Part shown: positions 26,993 through 36,161 of the stretch, one piece after another
Layout of the letters: each line of letters starts with the position of its first letter
Numbering within the stretch: the stretch's first letter is position 1
Origin: Arenimonas metalli CF5-1
GTDB lineage: Bacteria; Pseudomonadota; Gammaproteobacteria; Xanthomonadales; Xanthomonadaceae
Direction: 5' to 3'
DNA: 64,000 bases
Assembly: GCF_000747155.1 (NCBI RefSeq)
Contig: NZ_AVCK01000016.1
Span: 24,746 to 88,745, forward strand
Position numbers and translations under genes: made by a program
Notes under the pieces: model-generated
Databases searched by the model: none
The model's input: only the letters and a program-made list of their open reading frames with translations
Told to the model about the DNA's origin: nothing

Positions 26993-29900
26993 GCGGCCTC
27001 CCCGCGGGCCGCGAGCACCGCATCGACGGCGTGCAGCAGCGCGTCATCAAATCGTTCGCGGAACACGCCTGCGCCCGGCGCCAGCCCGGCGCCGCGCACG
27101 AACAGGTACACGTAGTCGCCCAGGTGCGCGGCCGGCGAGTAGCCCGGCACCCGCTGCGACAGCAGCCGGTGCACGGCCACCGAATACAGCAGCGCCTGCA
27201 GCCGGTAGTGGCTGTGGTCCATCGCGGCGCGCAGCGCCTCGCCGGTGTAGTCGGCGAGGCGTTCGCCCAGCCAGTTGCCCTTGTAGTCGAGCACGTGGAA
27301 GCGGCCGGCGTGCCCGAACACGAGGTCGATCTTGCCGGTCATCAGGCCGCGCAGGCGCTCGAGCGACATCGCCGGCACCAGCCCGGGCTCGCCGTGCGCG
27401 GCGCAGGCGGCGCGCAGCGCGCTGGCGCGGGCGTCGTCGAGCGCGAAGTGGAAGGCCATCTCGGCGCGTTGCGCGTCCGGCGGCACCGCGCCCAGCGACA
27501 GGCCCGGCCAGAGTTCGGCGGCCAGCGCGGCGTCCATGCGCGCGGCCAGCGCGCCGGCCAGTTCGGGCAGCGGGGTATCGCTGTCCACGCCGAAGGCTTC
27601 GAGCTGCCCGAGCACGAGGGCCGACTGCGCGGCCAGCGGCTGGCCATGGTCCCGCAGCTCGAAGGCGGCGTGCAGGGCGTTGCCGAAGGCGGTGCCGCGG
27701 GCGCCGGCGAGCGCAAGCAGCGCAGGGTGCGGCGGCTCCACCGCCTGGGCCGCTGGTTCGAGCACGGGAAGCTCGGCCTCGTCATCGGCCGGTGCCTCCT
27801 CGGTGACGCGGCGGATGCCGCCGACCAGCGACGAGAAGCTCAGGCGCTGCCGCAGCCGCGCCGCCGCCGGGGGCACCAGCGCGCGTCGCGACGGCTCGGC
27901 GGCGACCGGCACCGAAGCGCGCGACGCCGCGCCGCGCGGCCAGCCGTCCTGCCACGCGATGCCGGGCAAGCGCTCGCGCGGCAGTTCGAGCAGCGCCGCC
28001 ATCATCGCGTCCAGCGGCGCGCGCTGGGGATCCACGGGCGGCGCTTTCGCGGCCTTGGCCTCGACCGAGGGCACGCGGTCGGGCGACAGCGTGTAGACGT
28101 GGCAGGCATGGACCGCCCGCGTCAGCGCCACGTACAGCAGGCGGAAGCGTTCGTCCTGCGTGTCCCAGGCCAGCCGTTCGCGCGCCGCGGGATCGAAGGC
28201 CACGACCTTGCCGGGCAGGCCGTCGCGCGGCACGAGGTAAGGCGTGTGGATCTGCGTGGTTTCCTGCGCCCACATCAGCGGCAGCAGCACGATGTTGAAC
28301 TCCAGGCCCTTGCTCCGGTGCAGCGTCATCAGCTGCACGCGGCGGGCGTCGGATTCGATGCGCAGCTGGCGCTCGTCGGCGGCGTCGCCTTCGTCGTCGC
28401 CGGCGCGCTGGTCGGCCAGCCAGGCCAGCAGTTCGCGCGGGCCGGCGCTGCGCTCCGCCTGGCGCTGCAGCAGCTCGCCGAGGTGGCGCAGGTCGGTGAG
28501 GTCGCGCTCGCCGGTGGGGTGGGCCAGCAGGCGCCCGGCGGCGTCGGTGGCCAGGAGTTGCACCACCGCCAGCACGCCGCGACGCCGCCAGAGTTCGCGC
28601 AGCTGGCGCCGCCTGGCGGCGATCGCGTCCCAGCCCGCGGGGTCGGCGTCTAGCGCCTCCAGGCTCGCCAGGGTGCCGCCCCACAGGCGCGTGAGCAGCG
28701 CGGCCCGCAGCGCCGCCTCGTCGTCCTCGGCCAGCAGGCCGTGGAGCACCACGTCGAGCTCGAAGGCCCAGTCGCCGGCGAAGACGCTGTCGCGCGCACC
28801 GCCCACGCAGGGCACGCCGCGCGCCTGCAGCCGGTGCCGCAGCGCCACGATGTCGTCGTTGCGCGGCAGCAGCACCGCGATGTCGCCCGGCTGCAGCGGC
28901 TCGGTGCCGATGGCGTGCGCGCCCGGCGCCAGCAGCTGCGCGACGTGGTCGGCGCAGGCATCGAGCGCGCGGCGCCGGCGCGCGGCCTGGGTGCCCGGGT
29001 CGTCGGCCAGGTGGTGCAGCACCAGCGGGCGCTCCACCGGCTGGCGGGCCTGCAGCAAGGGCGTCTTGTCCTGGCGGTCGCTCGCCTTTACCGGCGTGTA
29101 GTGGATGTCGGCATGCTCGCCGCGGCCCAGCGCGGTGCCGGCGCCCTCGTAAAGCGCATTCATCGCGGCGACCAGCGCGCGCGAGGAGCGGTGGTTGGTG
29201 TCGAGCGACAGCAGGTGCGAGGCGTCGAGGCTGGCGCGCCGGTAGGCGTGGATGTCGCCGCCGCGGAAGGCGTAGATGGCCTGCTTCGGGTCGCCGATCA
29301 TCACCAGGCGGCCGCGCGGCGCGCCGTCGGCATCGCGGTAGAGCCGGTCGAGGATGCCGTACTGCTGCGCGTCGGTGTCCTGGAACTCGTCCACCAGCGC
29401 CACCGGCCAGTCGGCGTAAAGCGCGTCGGCCAGCGCCGGCCGCGCCAGCAGCGCGGCGTGGGCCTGCCGGATCATCTCGTCGAAGGTGGTCTGGCCGCGC
29501 GCGGCCAGCCGCTCGTCGCGCCAGCGCGCGGCCATCGCGACCACGTCGCGCCAGAAGCGGAGCTTCGGCAGGTGGCGCGCGGCGAGCCAACGACCACCGA
29601 CGCCGCGAATCGCGGCAATCGCGGGAATAGAATCAAACGCCTCGACGCGCGCGGGCGCGACCTGTCCCGCAATGTCCCAGCGGACGATGCGATCGAGGTG
29701 ATCCTCCTTCGGCCACTCGCGTCCACCGTCCAGAAGCTCGGCCAGCGCGGCCAGGCCCGTGCGCAAAGTGGCGTTCTTGCGAGTGAACCAGCTGACGTCG
29801 GCCACTACTTCGCGCAGCCGCTCTGGAACGTCGGGAGGCAATTGGGCTGAAATCGCGGCGATATCCTCGCCGTCCGCCTCGATCCGCACGCCTGGCCGCA

Positions 29901-30507
29901 TCAGCTTCGACAGCGTCTTGCCGAAGGTCGAGAGCTTGATGTCCTCGAGCCCGGCGTCGTCCAGGGCCGTGATGTCCTCGCCCTGCTGCAGCACGCGCCA
30001 GGCATCGCGCGCGAGTTCGTCCATCAGGGCCTGGTCGGCGGTGGGCTCGCCGGGTTCGAAGCCGGTGCCGCCCTCGAGCGGATGCTCGGCAAGGATGCGG
30101 CGGCAGAGCCGGTGCAGGGTGCCGACCGGCGCGCGGTCGAAGTCGGCCAGCGCCAGCTGCAGCCGGCGGCGATCCTCGGCGCGGCGCTCGCCATCGACCC
30201 AGCGTGCGGCCAGCCAGGCGGCATCCTCGGCCGGCTCGCCTTCGGGCGCGCCGGCATCGAGCTGGTGCAGGGCATCCACCAGGCGTCGGCGCAGACGCTC
30301 GCGCAATTCCTGCGCGGCGGCTTCGGTGAAGGTGGTGACCACGATCTGCTCGACGCCGCGGCGCGGCGCGGACTCCAGCAGCAGGCGCAGGTAGAGCACG
30401 CCGATTGTCCAGGTCTTGCCGGTGCCGGCGCTGGCCTCGACGAGGGCGCGGCCGTCGCCCTCGAGCGGCAGCTCGCGCCAGTGCGCCACGCGGACGGCCC
30501 CGCTCAT
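26989..30507 (-). CDS. recB: exodeoxyribonuclease V beta subunit RecB
   Basis: The 3'-5' helicase and the only nuclease of RecBCD. The 1172-residue protein begins at MSGAVRVAHW, soon followed by Walker A VEASAGTGKTWTIG. Further helicase landmarks are TTFTEAAAQELRERLR, VALVDEFQDTDAQQYGILD, IGDPKQAIYAFRGGDIHAY and LMTLHRSKGLEFNIVLLP. The C-terminal nuclease domain shows GKIDLVFGHAGRFHVLDYKG, giving the metal-binding Asp and the Asp-x-Lys catalytic pair, with a tyrosine-containing motif near HYRLQALLYSVAVHR. Both ends overlap neighbours by 4 nt (recC stop/recB start, recB stop/recD start), so the complex is made in stoichiometric fashion. Confidence 0.95.
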   Translation of the reverse strand: MSGAVRVAHWRELPLEGDGRALVEASAGTGKTWTIGVLYLRLLLESAPRRGVEQIVVTTFTEAAAQELRERLRRRLVDALHQLDAGAPEGEPAEDAAWLAARWVDGERRAEDRRRLQLALADFDRAPVGTLHRLCRRILAEHPLEGGTGFEPGEPTADQALMDELARDAWRVLQQGEDITALDDAGLEDIKLSTFGKTLSKLMRPGVRIEADGEDIAAISAQLPPDVPERLREVVADVSWFTRKNATLRTGLAALAELLDGGREWPKEDHLDRIVRWDIAGQVAPARVEAFDSIPAIAAIRGVGGRWLAARHLPKLRFWRDVVAMAARWRDERLAARGQTTFDEMIRQAHAALLARPALADALYADWPVALVDEFQDTDAQQYGILDRLYRDADGAPRGRLVMIGDPKQAIYAFRGGDIHAYRRASLDASHLLSLDTNHRSSRALVAAMNALYEGAGTALGRGEHADIHYTPVKASDRQDKTPLLQARQPVERPLVLHHLADDPGTQAARRRRALDACADHVAQLLAPGAHAIGTEPLQPGDIAVLLPRNDDIVALRHRLQARGVPCVGGARDSVFAGDWAFELDVVLHGLLAEDDEAALRAALLTRLWGGTLASLEALDADPAGWDAIAARRRQLRELWRRRGVLAVVQLLATDAAGRLLAHPTGERDLTDLRHLGELLQRQAERSAGPRELLAWLADQRAGDDEGDAADERQLRIESDARRVQLMTLHRSKGLEFNIVLLPLMWAQETTQIHTPYLVPRDGLPGKVVAFDPAARERLAWDTQDERFRLLYVALTRAVHACHVYTLSPDRVPSVEAKAAKAPPVDPQRAPLDAMMAALLELPRERLPGIAWQDGWPRGAASRASVPVAAEPSRRALVPPAAARLRQRLSFSSLVGGIRRVTEEAPADDEAELPVLEPAAQAVEPPHPALLALAGARGTAFGNALHAAFELRDHGQPLAAQSALVLGQLEAFGVDSDTPLPELAGALAARMDAALAAELWPGLSLGAVPPDAQRAEMAFHFALDDARASALRAACAAHGEPGLVPAMSLERLRGLMTGKIDLVFGHAGRFHVLDYKGNWLGERLADYTGEALRAAMDHSHYRLQALLYSVAVHRLLSQRVPGYSPAAHLGDYVYLFVRGAGLAPGAGVFRERFDDALLHAVDAVLAARGEAA

Positions 30508-33500
30508 TCGGCCCCCGGCGGCGTGTAGCCGATCGCTTCGGCCAGGCGCGCGGCGTCGAGCAGCACGCGCTCGACGTCCTCCTCGCCGGCGGCCAGGCGC
30601 AGGCCGCGCCCCAGCAGCCGCGCGTAGCCCGGCACGTAGGCGCGCTCGCTGCGCCAGGCGTCCTCGACATCCTTGCCGGCGAGCGCGGCATCGGCGCTGC
30701 GCGGGAAGAACCACGGCGCCTGCGACGGCGGGCGGGCCCAGGCCTCGAGCACGACCTGCACGCGCGCGGACAGGCCCTGCATGAGCACCTCGCGCAGCTC
30801 GCCCTTGGCCTGGAAGAGGGCCTCGTCATCCGCGCGCAGCCGGTCCTGCCAGGGCGTGCCGGGCTTGGGCATCAGCGCGCAGACGCGGATGCGTCGCGCG
30901 GCGTTCTCCGGCGCCAGCCGCAGCAGCGCCCAGCGCAGGAACAGCGCGATGCGGTCGCCCAGGTAAAGATCGGCCTCCTTGTTCCGGTGCGGGAAGGCCT
31001 CGAACACCCACAGCGTGTCGTCACGCCCGCGGATGCCGGCGAGGTCGCCCGACAGCGTGAAGCGACCCAGCTGGCGGCACAGCGCCGGCGCCTCCACCAA
31101 GGGCGCCAGCGTCGGCCGGAACAGGCCGGCCGCGTCTTCGCGCGCGCCCGCCATCGTCACCAGCGCGCGGGCGGCGTCGGCCTCGGCGCGCCAGGCGCGC
31201 GCGCCGAGCGCACCGGCGGGCAGCACGCCGCCCAGCACCAGGTGCTCGGGCGGCATTTCGTCGAGATCGAACGCCGGGTCGGCCAGCGCCGCCAGGCACA
31301 GCCCGCGCGCGGCGCGGTCGAGCGGCTCGAGCCTGGCCTCCAGCGGTTCGTCCTCGGCCAGGGCGTCGTCGTCGAGGGCATCGAGCCGCGCGCGCAGGCG
31401 CGTGGCCAGCAGTTGCCGGGCCGGATCGCGGAAGTGCCGCAGCAGCGCATCGAGCGGCACGTCCCTGGCCGCGACGTCGGCGGGCACGATCTTTTCCGAC
31501 AGCAGCCGCCGGGCGTCGGGCACGGTGGCGACCATGCCGGCGTGGTCGGCGTCGAAGCTGAAGAAGCGCGGATCGCGGCCGTCGAAGTAGCGCGCGTCGA
31601 AAGGCTGCAGCGGGTGCTCGACGCGCCAGTCGGGCGACGCCTCGCCCTCGCCCGGCGGCAGCGCGGCCATCAGTTCGGCCAGCGGCGAGGCGGGGTTGCG
31701 GGCGCGGCCGTCCTGCGCGTCGCGGCCGACGTAGCTCAGGTGCAGCACGTCGCGCGCCGACATCACCGTTTCGAGGAACAGGTAGCGGTCGTCGCTGCGG
31801 GTGTCGCGATCGCCGAGCCGGCGCAGGCCGGGCTGGCGGATCGGATCGAGGCCGGCGTCGACGTCGCCGCGCGGGTATTCGCCTTCGTTCAGGCCCAGCA
31901 CCGCGACCACGCGGAACGGGATCGCGCGCTGCGGCACCATGCCGCAGACGGTGATGCCGCCGGCGAGGAAGCGCTGGCGCGCGGGCACGGCGTCGAGCTT
32001 TTCCTCCAGCCAGCGGCGCACCACGGAGAACGGCAGCGGCGGGTCGAGGCCCGCATCGCGCGGTTCGGTGGCGAGGCCGCGCAGCAGGGCGCGCAGCGAG
32101 GACATCGCGTCGCGCGCGGTGGGGTCGGAGGGGTCGGGCTGCAGCAGCGCGTCCACGCGCTCCTCGAGCCGGCGCGCCCAGGCGCTGGCAGGCAGGCTGG
32201 CCGCGGCATCGGCGCGCAGCCCGGCCACCTGCTGCAGCACGTGGTCGAACGCACCCAGCGCCAGCGCCGCCCCGGCATCCACGCCCGGCACCGGCGCCAC
32301 GGCTGAATCGTCGGGGAAACGATGCACCGGCTCGGCCGCTTCATCGCCGAACACGAAGCTGGTGACCAGGCGATCCATGGCCCAGGCCATCGTGTTCTCG
32401 GCGCGCGCGGGCACGCCCATCGAGGCGCGGAACGCGGGATCGAGGCCCCAGGCCGCGCGCGCGCCGGCCAGCCAGCGCGCCAGCGCGTCGAGCGCGTCTT
32501 CGTCGAGGCCCAGGCGCCGGGCGACATCGGGCTGGCCGAGGAAATCCAGCAGCTCCGGCGCGGTCAGGCGCGAGGCCGGCAGCGCCAGCAGCCGGCGGAA
32601 CGCGGCGTGCAGCGACGAGGCGCCCGCCATCGGGATGTCGGCCAGGTGGTAGGGCAAGTCGCCGCCGCCCTCGCCCGCCGGCCCGAACACGGCCGGCAGC
32701 AGCGGCACGTAGGCGGCGATGTCGGGCGCCATCACGACGATGTCGGAAGGCTCGATCGATGGATCGTCGGCGCGCGCCTTCAGCAGCACGTCGCGCAGCA
32801 CCTCGAGCTCCCGCAGGCGCGTGTGGCAGGCGTGCACGCGCAGGCTGGCGTCGGCGCGGCGCGCGTCCTGCCCGCGCGGATCGGTGCCCGGCAGCGAGGG
32901 GTCCAGCCGCCGCAGGCTTTCCTGCACGCGCGCCAGCCGCGCGACCGGCTCGACGTCGGCGCCGGCTTCGTCGCGGAAGTGGCGCACGTCCAGCCGCGCC
33001 TCGAGGTCCTGCAGCTGCAGCATGAAATGCTGGCCGAGCCGGCCCCAGGCCGCCAGCAGCGGATGGGTTTGCTCGAGGAACCAGGCTTCGCTCTGCTCGG
33101 AATGCGGATCCTTGGCCAGGGCGCGCAGGCGCGCGGGCTCGGTGCGCAGGCCGGCCCAGAACTCGCGGCAGGGATCGGGCACGTACAGCACTACCGGGCG
33201 GCGCACGGCCAGCGCCTGCAGCACCGCCAGCTCGGCCGGCGCCAGGTGGCTCAGGCCGAAGACGTGCAGCGGCTGGTCGGCATCGGGCACCGGCGGCGCG
33301 GCGCGCAAGCCGGCGGCCAGCGCGGCCAGGCGCTCGCCGCGGTGCGGATCGGCGCCGAGCCGCTGGCGCAGCGCCTTCCACAGCACGGGGTGGAAACCGG
33401 CCGCATCGAAGCCGCGCTTGCCCGCGGCCCAGTCGCGCAGCCAGTCAGGGCGATAGGCCATGTACTGCGTGTAGATGCGGGCCAGGCGGTCGGCCAGCTG

Positions 33501-33908
33501 GAAACGGCGCAGGGCGGCGTCGCCGCCTTCGAGCGCGGCGCGCAGGCCCGGGTCGGCCGGGCGGTCGAGCAGGGCGTGCAGGTGCCAGCGCAGCGACTCA
33601 CGTCGCCAGGCGCGCGGGGACACCGCGTTCTCGCCCAGCACCTGGCGCGCCAGGCCATCGAGGAAGGTGGACGGCAGCACGATCTCGAGGTTGGCGACGA
33701 TGCCGCCCGGACCGCGATGCGCCGCCAGCGCGCCGGCCAGCCACTGCCGCATGCCCGGATGCGCGGCCACGACCGTCTGCGGCGCCAGCGGCGAGGCCGG
33801 CGCCTGGGTGCGTAGCAGGTGGTCCAGCGGTTCCAGCAGCGCCTCGAGCCGGCTGGCCCGGAACACCGTGATTCCCTCGCTGGCGCGTTGTTTCCAGTCC
33901 ACGGGCAT
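30504..33908 (-). CDS. recC: exodeoxyribonuclease V gamma subunit RecC
   Basis: The scaffold and Chi-recognition subunit of RecBCD. The 1134-residue protein has the RecC opening GITVFRASRLEALLEPL and AHPGMRQWLAGALA, dead helicase-like domains without a Walker lysine, and the family C-terminal PD-(D/E)xK-like fold without nuclease residues. Diagnostic stretches include ADIPMAGASSLHAAFRRLL and LFLETVMSARDVLHLSYVGR. ATG at 33906-33908 is chosen because AGG sits 8 nt upstream; a GTG two codons earlier is possible. First gene of recCBD; it is divergent from the sigma-54-type promoter unit with 235 bp between. Confidence 0.93.
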   Translation of the reverse strand: MPVDWKQRASEGITVFRASRLEALLEPLDHLLRTQAPASPLAPQTVVAAHPGMRQWLAGALAAHRGPGGIVANLEIVLPSTFLDGLARQVLGENAVSPRAWRRESLRWHLHALLDRPADPGLRAALEGGDAALRRFQLADRLARIYTQYMAYRPDWLRDWAAGKRGFDAAGFHPVLWKALRQRLGADPHRGERLAALAAGLRAAPPVPDADQPLHVFGLSHLAPAELAVLQALAVRRPVVLYVPDPCREFWAGLRTEPARLRALAKDPHSEQSEAWFLEQTHPLLAAWGRLGQHFMLQLQDLEARLDVRHFRDEAGADVEPVARLARVQESLRRLDPSLPGTDPRGQDARRADASLRVHACHTRLRELEVLRDVLLKARADDPSIEPSDIVVMAPDIAAYVPLLPAVFGPAGEGGGDLPYHLADIPMAGASSLHAAFRRLLALPASRLTAPELLDFLGQPDVARRLGLDEDALDALARWLAGARAAWGLDPAFRASMGVPARAENTMAWAMDRLVTSFVFGDEAAEPVHRFPDDSAVAPVPGVDAGAALALGAFDHVLQQVAGLRADAAASLPASAWARRLEERVDALLQPDPSDPTARDAMSSLRALLRGLATEPRDAGLDPPLPFSVVRRWLEEKLDAVPARQRFLAGGITVCGMVPQRAIPFRVVAVLGLNEGEYPRGDVDAGLDPIRQPGLRRLGDRDTRSDDRYLFLETVMSARDVLHLSYVGRDAQDGRARNPASPLAELMAALPPGEGEASPDWRVEHPLQPFDARYFDGRDPRFFSFDADHAGMVATVPDARRLLSEKIVPADVAARDVPLDALLRHFRDPARQLLATRLRARLDALDDDALAEDEPLEARLEPLDRAARGLCLAALADPAFDLDEMPPEHLVLGGVLPAGALGARAWRAEADAARALVTMAGAREDAAGLFRPTLAPLVEAPALCRQLGRFTLSGDLAGIRGRDDTLWVFEAFPHRNKEADLYLGDRIALFLRWALLRLAPENAARRIRVCALMPKPGTPWQDRLRADDEALFQAKGELREVLMQGLSARVQVVLEAWARPPSQAPWFFPRSADAALAGKDVEDAWRSERAYVPGYARLLGRGLRLAAGEEDVERVLLDAARLAEAIGYTPPGAE

Positions 33909-34080
33909 CCGCACAGCCTAGCCGATCAGGGCCGACAGACTGCCGCGAGGAAGTCTCGCGGACCGAGACGCCCGCGGCCGGCCTTGCATTTTGAAGGCCG
34001 TGCCGCTGCCCGCCGGGCAAATCGCAGGGTCGCGGGCCGTCCCGATGCGCCGACGCCGCCCCGGAGCGCATTCCGCGTGG

Positions 34081-34097
34081 CTGGCACGGTTCCTGCT
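34081..34097 (+). promoter_or_regulatory. sigma-54-type (-24/-12) promoter
   Basis: CTGGCACGGTTCCTGCT matches the sigma-54 consensus YTGGCACGRNNNTTGCW at 16 of 17 positions, with GG (34083-34084) and GC (34095-34096) exactly 10 bp apart. It points at the small gene starting at 34144; the transcript would begin near 34108. Activator sites were not identified. Confidence 0.6.
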
Positions 34098-34143
34098 CCC
34101 GTCTCCTCAGGTTCCACCATCCCCCCGTGCGAGGAGTCCCGAC

Positions 34144-34344
34144 ATGACCGTGCTGATCCGCGAAGAGTTGAATGACGCCGACCTGGCCTGGGCCGCCGCC
34201 GATCCGGCCGTGGCGGGCGTGGTGGGACAGCTCGTGCAGGCCCGGCGATCGCTGGGTGCCGGCGACGGCCCCGGCCGCGCGCCCGCGTGGGTGGAGGCCG
34301 GCCCGGTGCCGCCCGCGGAGCTGCGCGCCCGGGGTGCCTTGTGA
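34144..34344 (+). CDS. small hypothetical protein (66 aa)
   Basis: A 66-residue soluble protein of unknown family, rich in Ala, acidic and Pro residues (LIREELNDADLAWAAADPAV, then VVGQLVQARRSLG). A good ribosome-binding site, GAGGAG, lies 8 nt before the ATG; the frame is open upstream but without such a site. It is the first gene behind the sigma-54-type promoter at 34081-34097 and its TGA overlaps the GTG of the next gene, so the two form an operon. Codon use is like the surroundings. No function can be assigned. Confidence 0.55.
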   Translation: MTVLIREELNDADLAWAAADPAVAGVVGQLVQARRSLGAGDGPGRAPAWVEAGPVPPAELRARGAL

Positions 34345-35048
34345 TCGGCCGGGTGCTGGGCCTGCTGGCGCTTGGCGCGTCGGTCGGCCTCGTGGAGCCC
34401 GGGCCGGCGGTCGGCACGTCCACGGCCCTCGAGCCTGCGGACGCCGCGGTGGCGGCGCACAACCCCGACGCCCGCCTTCATGTCGCCATCGAGGCCGCCC
34501 TGCAGGCCCACGTGCCCGGCGTGGCCGGTCGCGACTGGGTGCTGCACGACCTCGAGCGCACCGAGGCAGGCCCGGGCGAGCCGGTCTTCATCGTCGCCAC
34601 CGGCGCACTGGCCACGCCCGGGGCGCCCGAAACCCAGGTTCGCCTGACCGGGCGGTTCGACCCGGCCGCGGGTGAGCTGCGTCGGGTGGCTTACCGCCTG
34701 CAGCCCTCGGCCACCGACGAACACCGCGAGCCGCCGGCGTCCGAGCCGCACTGGAACGTGCAGGCCGCGGTCAACCACGCCTTCACCCAGGTGCTGCCGG
34801 ACGAGCAGGTCGCCTTCGCCCTGGGATCCGCGGAGTCCACCCGGGTCCAGGGCGGCGGCCGCCGCTTCGACGGCAGCGGCATCGGCACCTGGAACGACGC
34901 CGATGCCCGCTTCGTCGCCTTCACCCTCACCCTCTCCGCCACCGGCGAACTGGTCGCCTTCGACTACAGCACCGCCCAGCAAATGAACCAGGTTCATTTG
35001 TCGGACGCGGCCGCCCCGGCTGGCCTGGCGCTCTCCACCGACAAATGA
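34341..35048 (+). CDS. hypothetical exported protein ended by a palindromic repeat
   Basis: A 235-residue protein starting with GTG inside the stop of the previous gene. The N-terminus (MIGRVLGLLALGASVGLVEP) is a possible signal sequence. The rest has two similar-looking segments that read like small beta-rich modules: EPVFIVATGALATP...QVRLTGRFDPAAGELRRVAYRL and RFVAFTLTLSATGELVAFDYS. The final residues from about QQMNQVHLSDAA onward, and the TGA stop, are encoded by a paired palindromic element (34980-35062), so the natural C-terminus has probably been replaced. No family recognised; likely periplasmic and controlled with the preceding gene by sigma-54. Confidence 0.6.
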   Translation: MIGRVLGLLALGASVGLVEPGPAVGTSTALEPADAAVAAHNPDARLHVAIEAALQAHVPGVAGRDWVLHDLERTEAGPGEPVFIVATGALATPGAPETQVRLTGRFDPAAGELRRVAYRLQPSATDEHREPPASEPHWNVQAAVNHAFTQVLPDEQVAFALGSAESTRVQGGGRRFDGSGIGTWNDADARFVAFTLTLSATGELVAFDYSTAQQMNQVHLSDAAAPAGLALSTDK

Positions 35049-35062
35049 ACCTGGTTCATTTG
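34980..35062. repeat. paired AAATGAACC palindromes forming a 25-bp inverted repeat
   Basis: The 21-bp palindromes at 34980-35000 (central A) and 35042-35062 (central T) extend by TCGG/CCGA into perfect 25-bp outer arms (34980-35004 and 35038-35062) around a 33-bp GC-rich centre. The same palindrome pair occurs at 6705-6725 and 6782-6801. The element overlaps the end of the upstream gene and supplies its stop; its right end is 30 bp before queD. Confidence 0.85.
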
Positions 35063-35091
35063 TGGGTCGCGTACTGGCCTAGAATGGCGGC

Positions 35092-35448
35092 ATGGATATC
35101 TTCAAGGTGTTTCGGATCGAGGCGGCGCACCGGCTGCCGAACGTGCCGCCCGGGCACAAGTGCGCGCGGCTGCACGGACATTCGTTCGCGGTGGAGCTGC
35201 ACGTGGGCGGCACGCCCGATCCGCACACGGGCTGGATCATGGATTTCGGCGACATCAAGGCGGTGTTTGCGCCGATCTACGACCGCCTCGACCACCACTA
35301 CCTCAACGACATTCCGGGCCTCGAGAACCCGACCAGCGAGAACCTCGCCCGCTGGATCTGGGATGAACTGAAGCCGGCCCTGCCCGCGCTCTCGCTGGTG
35401 GTGGTGCACGAAACCTGCACCTCCGGCTGCCGCTACGCCGGCCACTGA
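35092..35448 (+). CDS. queD: 6-carboxy-5,6,7,8-tetrahydropterin synthase
   Basis: Converts 7,8-dihydroneopterin triphosphate to 6-carboxytetrahydropterin, the second step toward queuosine of tRNA. The 118-residue length is normal. The zinc-binding His in EAAHRLP and the CxxxHxH motif in CARLHGHS (catalytic Cys24 and zinc ligands His28 and His30) are intact. LDHHYLND and [11 protein letters not shown] complete the T-fold active site, with [13 protein letters not shown] at the end containing the substrate-anchoring Glu. A TAGAAT box near 35080 could be the -10 of its own promoter. It ends 2 nt before a large inverted repeat that faces the convergent tetR-type gene. Confidence 0.95.
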   Translation: MDIFKVFRIEAAHRLPNVPPGHKCARLHGHSFAVELHVGGTPDPHTGWIMDFGDIKAVFAPIYDRLDHHYLNDIPGLENPTSENLARWIWDELKPALPALSLVVVHETCTSGCRYAGH

Positions 35449-35450
35449 CG

Positions 35451-35537
35451 AAAAAAAGGGGTCAGAGTAAATATTTGTTTGAATCGGCCGCTCGCGGCCA
35501 TCGATTCAAACAAATATTTACTCTGACCCCTTTTTTT
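35451..35537. repeat. 87-bp palindromic element with 36-bp perfect arms (GGGGTCAGAG type)
   Basis: Arms 35451-35486 and 35502-35537 are exact reverse complements; outer ends are seven A / seven T, then GGGGTCAGAGTAAATATTTG. The 15-nt loop contains a small GGCCG/CGGCC hairpin. It fills the gap between convergent queD and the TetR gene, touching both stops, and its T-runs would make it a bidirectional terminator. The shared GGGGTCAG end links it to 22000-22026. Confidence 0.9.
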
Positions 35538-36161
35538 CTAAAGGCAGAGGGCGGTGACGGCTTCCTGGAGACTGCGGCGCAGGACCTCGCGGTCCTGGGC
35601 GGGGTCGCGGACGTAGCAGAGGATCAGGCCGTCGACGAGGCAACGCATCACCACGGTGCGGCGGCGCAGGGCCGCGGCGTCCAGCGGCTTGCCGGCGGCT
35701 TCGGCGCTGCGCTGGACCAGCGCTTCGAAATCCACCCAGATCTGCGGCTCCTGCGCGGTGACGACCGCGGCGATGTCCGGGTCGCGCGTGGCCTCGGCCG
35801 AGACCTCGAGGAACAGCGCGGCGTCGAAGCCGCCTTCGCAGGTCATGCCCGGCCCGGTCTCGCGCCAGGCGTCGATCTTCTCCAGCAGCTTCTCCACCAG
35901 CTCCGAGCAGGTCGCGATGCCGGCCAGCGCCTCGCGCCGCTCCTCGCGCTGCTCGTCGGTGATGGCGCGGATGATCGCCGCCTTGTTGGTGAAGTAGCGG
36001 TAGATCAGGCCCTGGCTCATGCCCGCCACTTCGGCGATGGCCGAGATGCTGGCGCCGTGGAAGCCGCGCTCGGAGAAGCACACGCGCGCGGCATCGAGGA
36101 TGCGCACACGCTGCGCTTCCGCGCGCGCGCTCACCTTCTCGGGCGACGGCGCCGGGCTCAC
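35538..36161 (-). CDS. TetR-family repressor of the RND pump
   Basis: A 207-residue TetR-family regulator. The N-terminal HTH is clear: [20 protein letters not shown], then [20 protein letters not shown]. The C-terminal ligand domain has no characterised signature. It starts with GTG overlapping the TGA of the RND transporter gene (GTGA) and is therefore the last gene of the efflux operon, made only when the pump is made. The expected target is the 16-bp dyad over the pump promoter at 40526-40541. It ends exactly at the edge of the 87-bp palindromic element. Confidence 0.9.
   Translation of the reverse strand: MSPAPSPEKVSARAEAQRVRILDAARVCFSERGFHGASISAIAEVAGMSQGLIYRYFTNKAAIIRAITDEQREERREALAGIATCSELVEKLLEKIDAWRETGPGMTCEGGFDAALFLEVSAEATRDPDIAAVVTAQEPQIWVDFEALVQRSAEAAGKPLDAAALRRRTVVMRCLVDGLILCYVRDPAQDREVLRRSLQEAVTALCL

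Noticed and set aside
35049..35091. preQ1 riboswitch ahead of queD
   Set aside because: The spacer is 43 bp, half of it a palindromic repeat; too short and without the expected aptamer features.
35538..36081. Alternative 187-codon minus frame within the TetR gene
   Set aside because: The TetR frame has a clear HTH and GTGA coupling to the pump gene; the other frame is an out-of-phase shadow.
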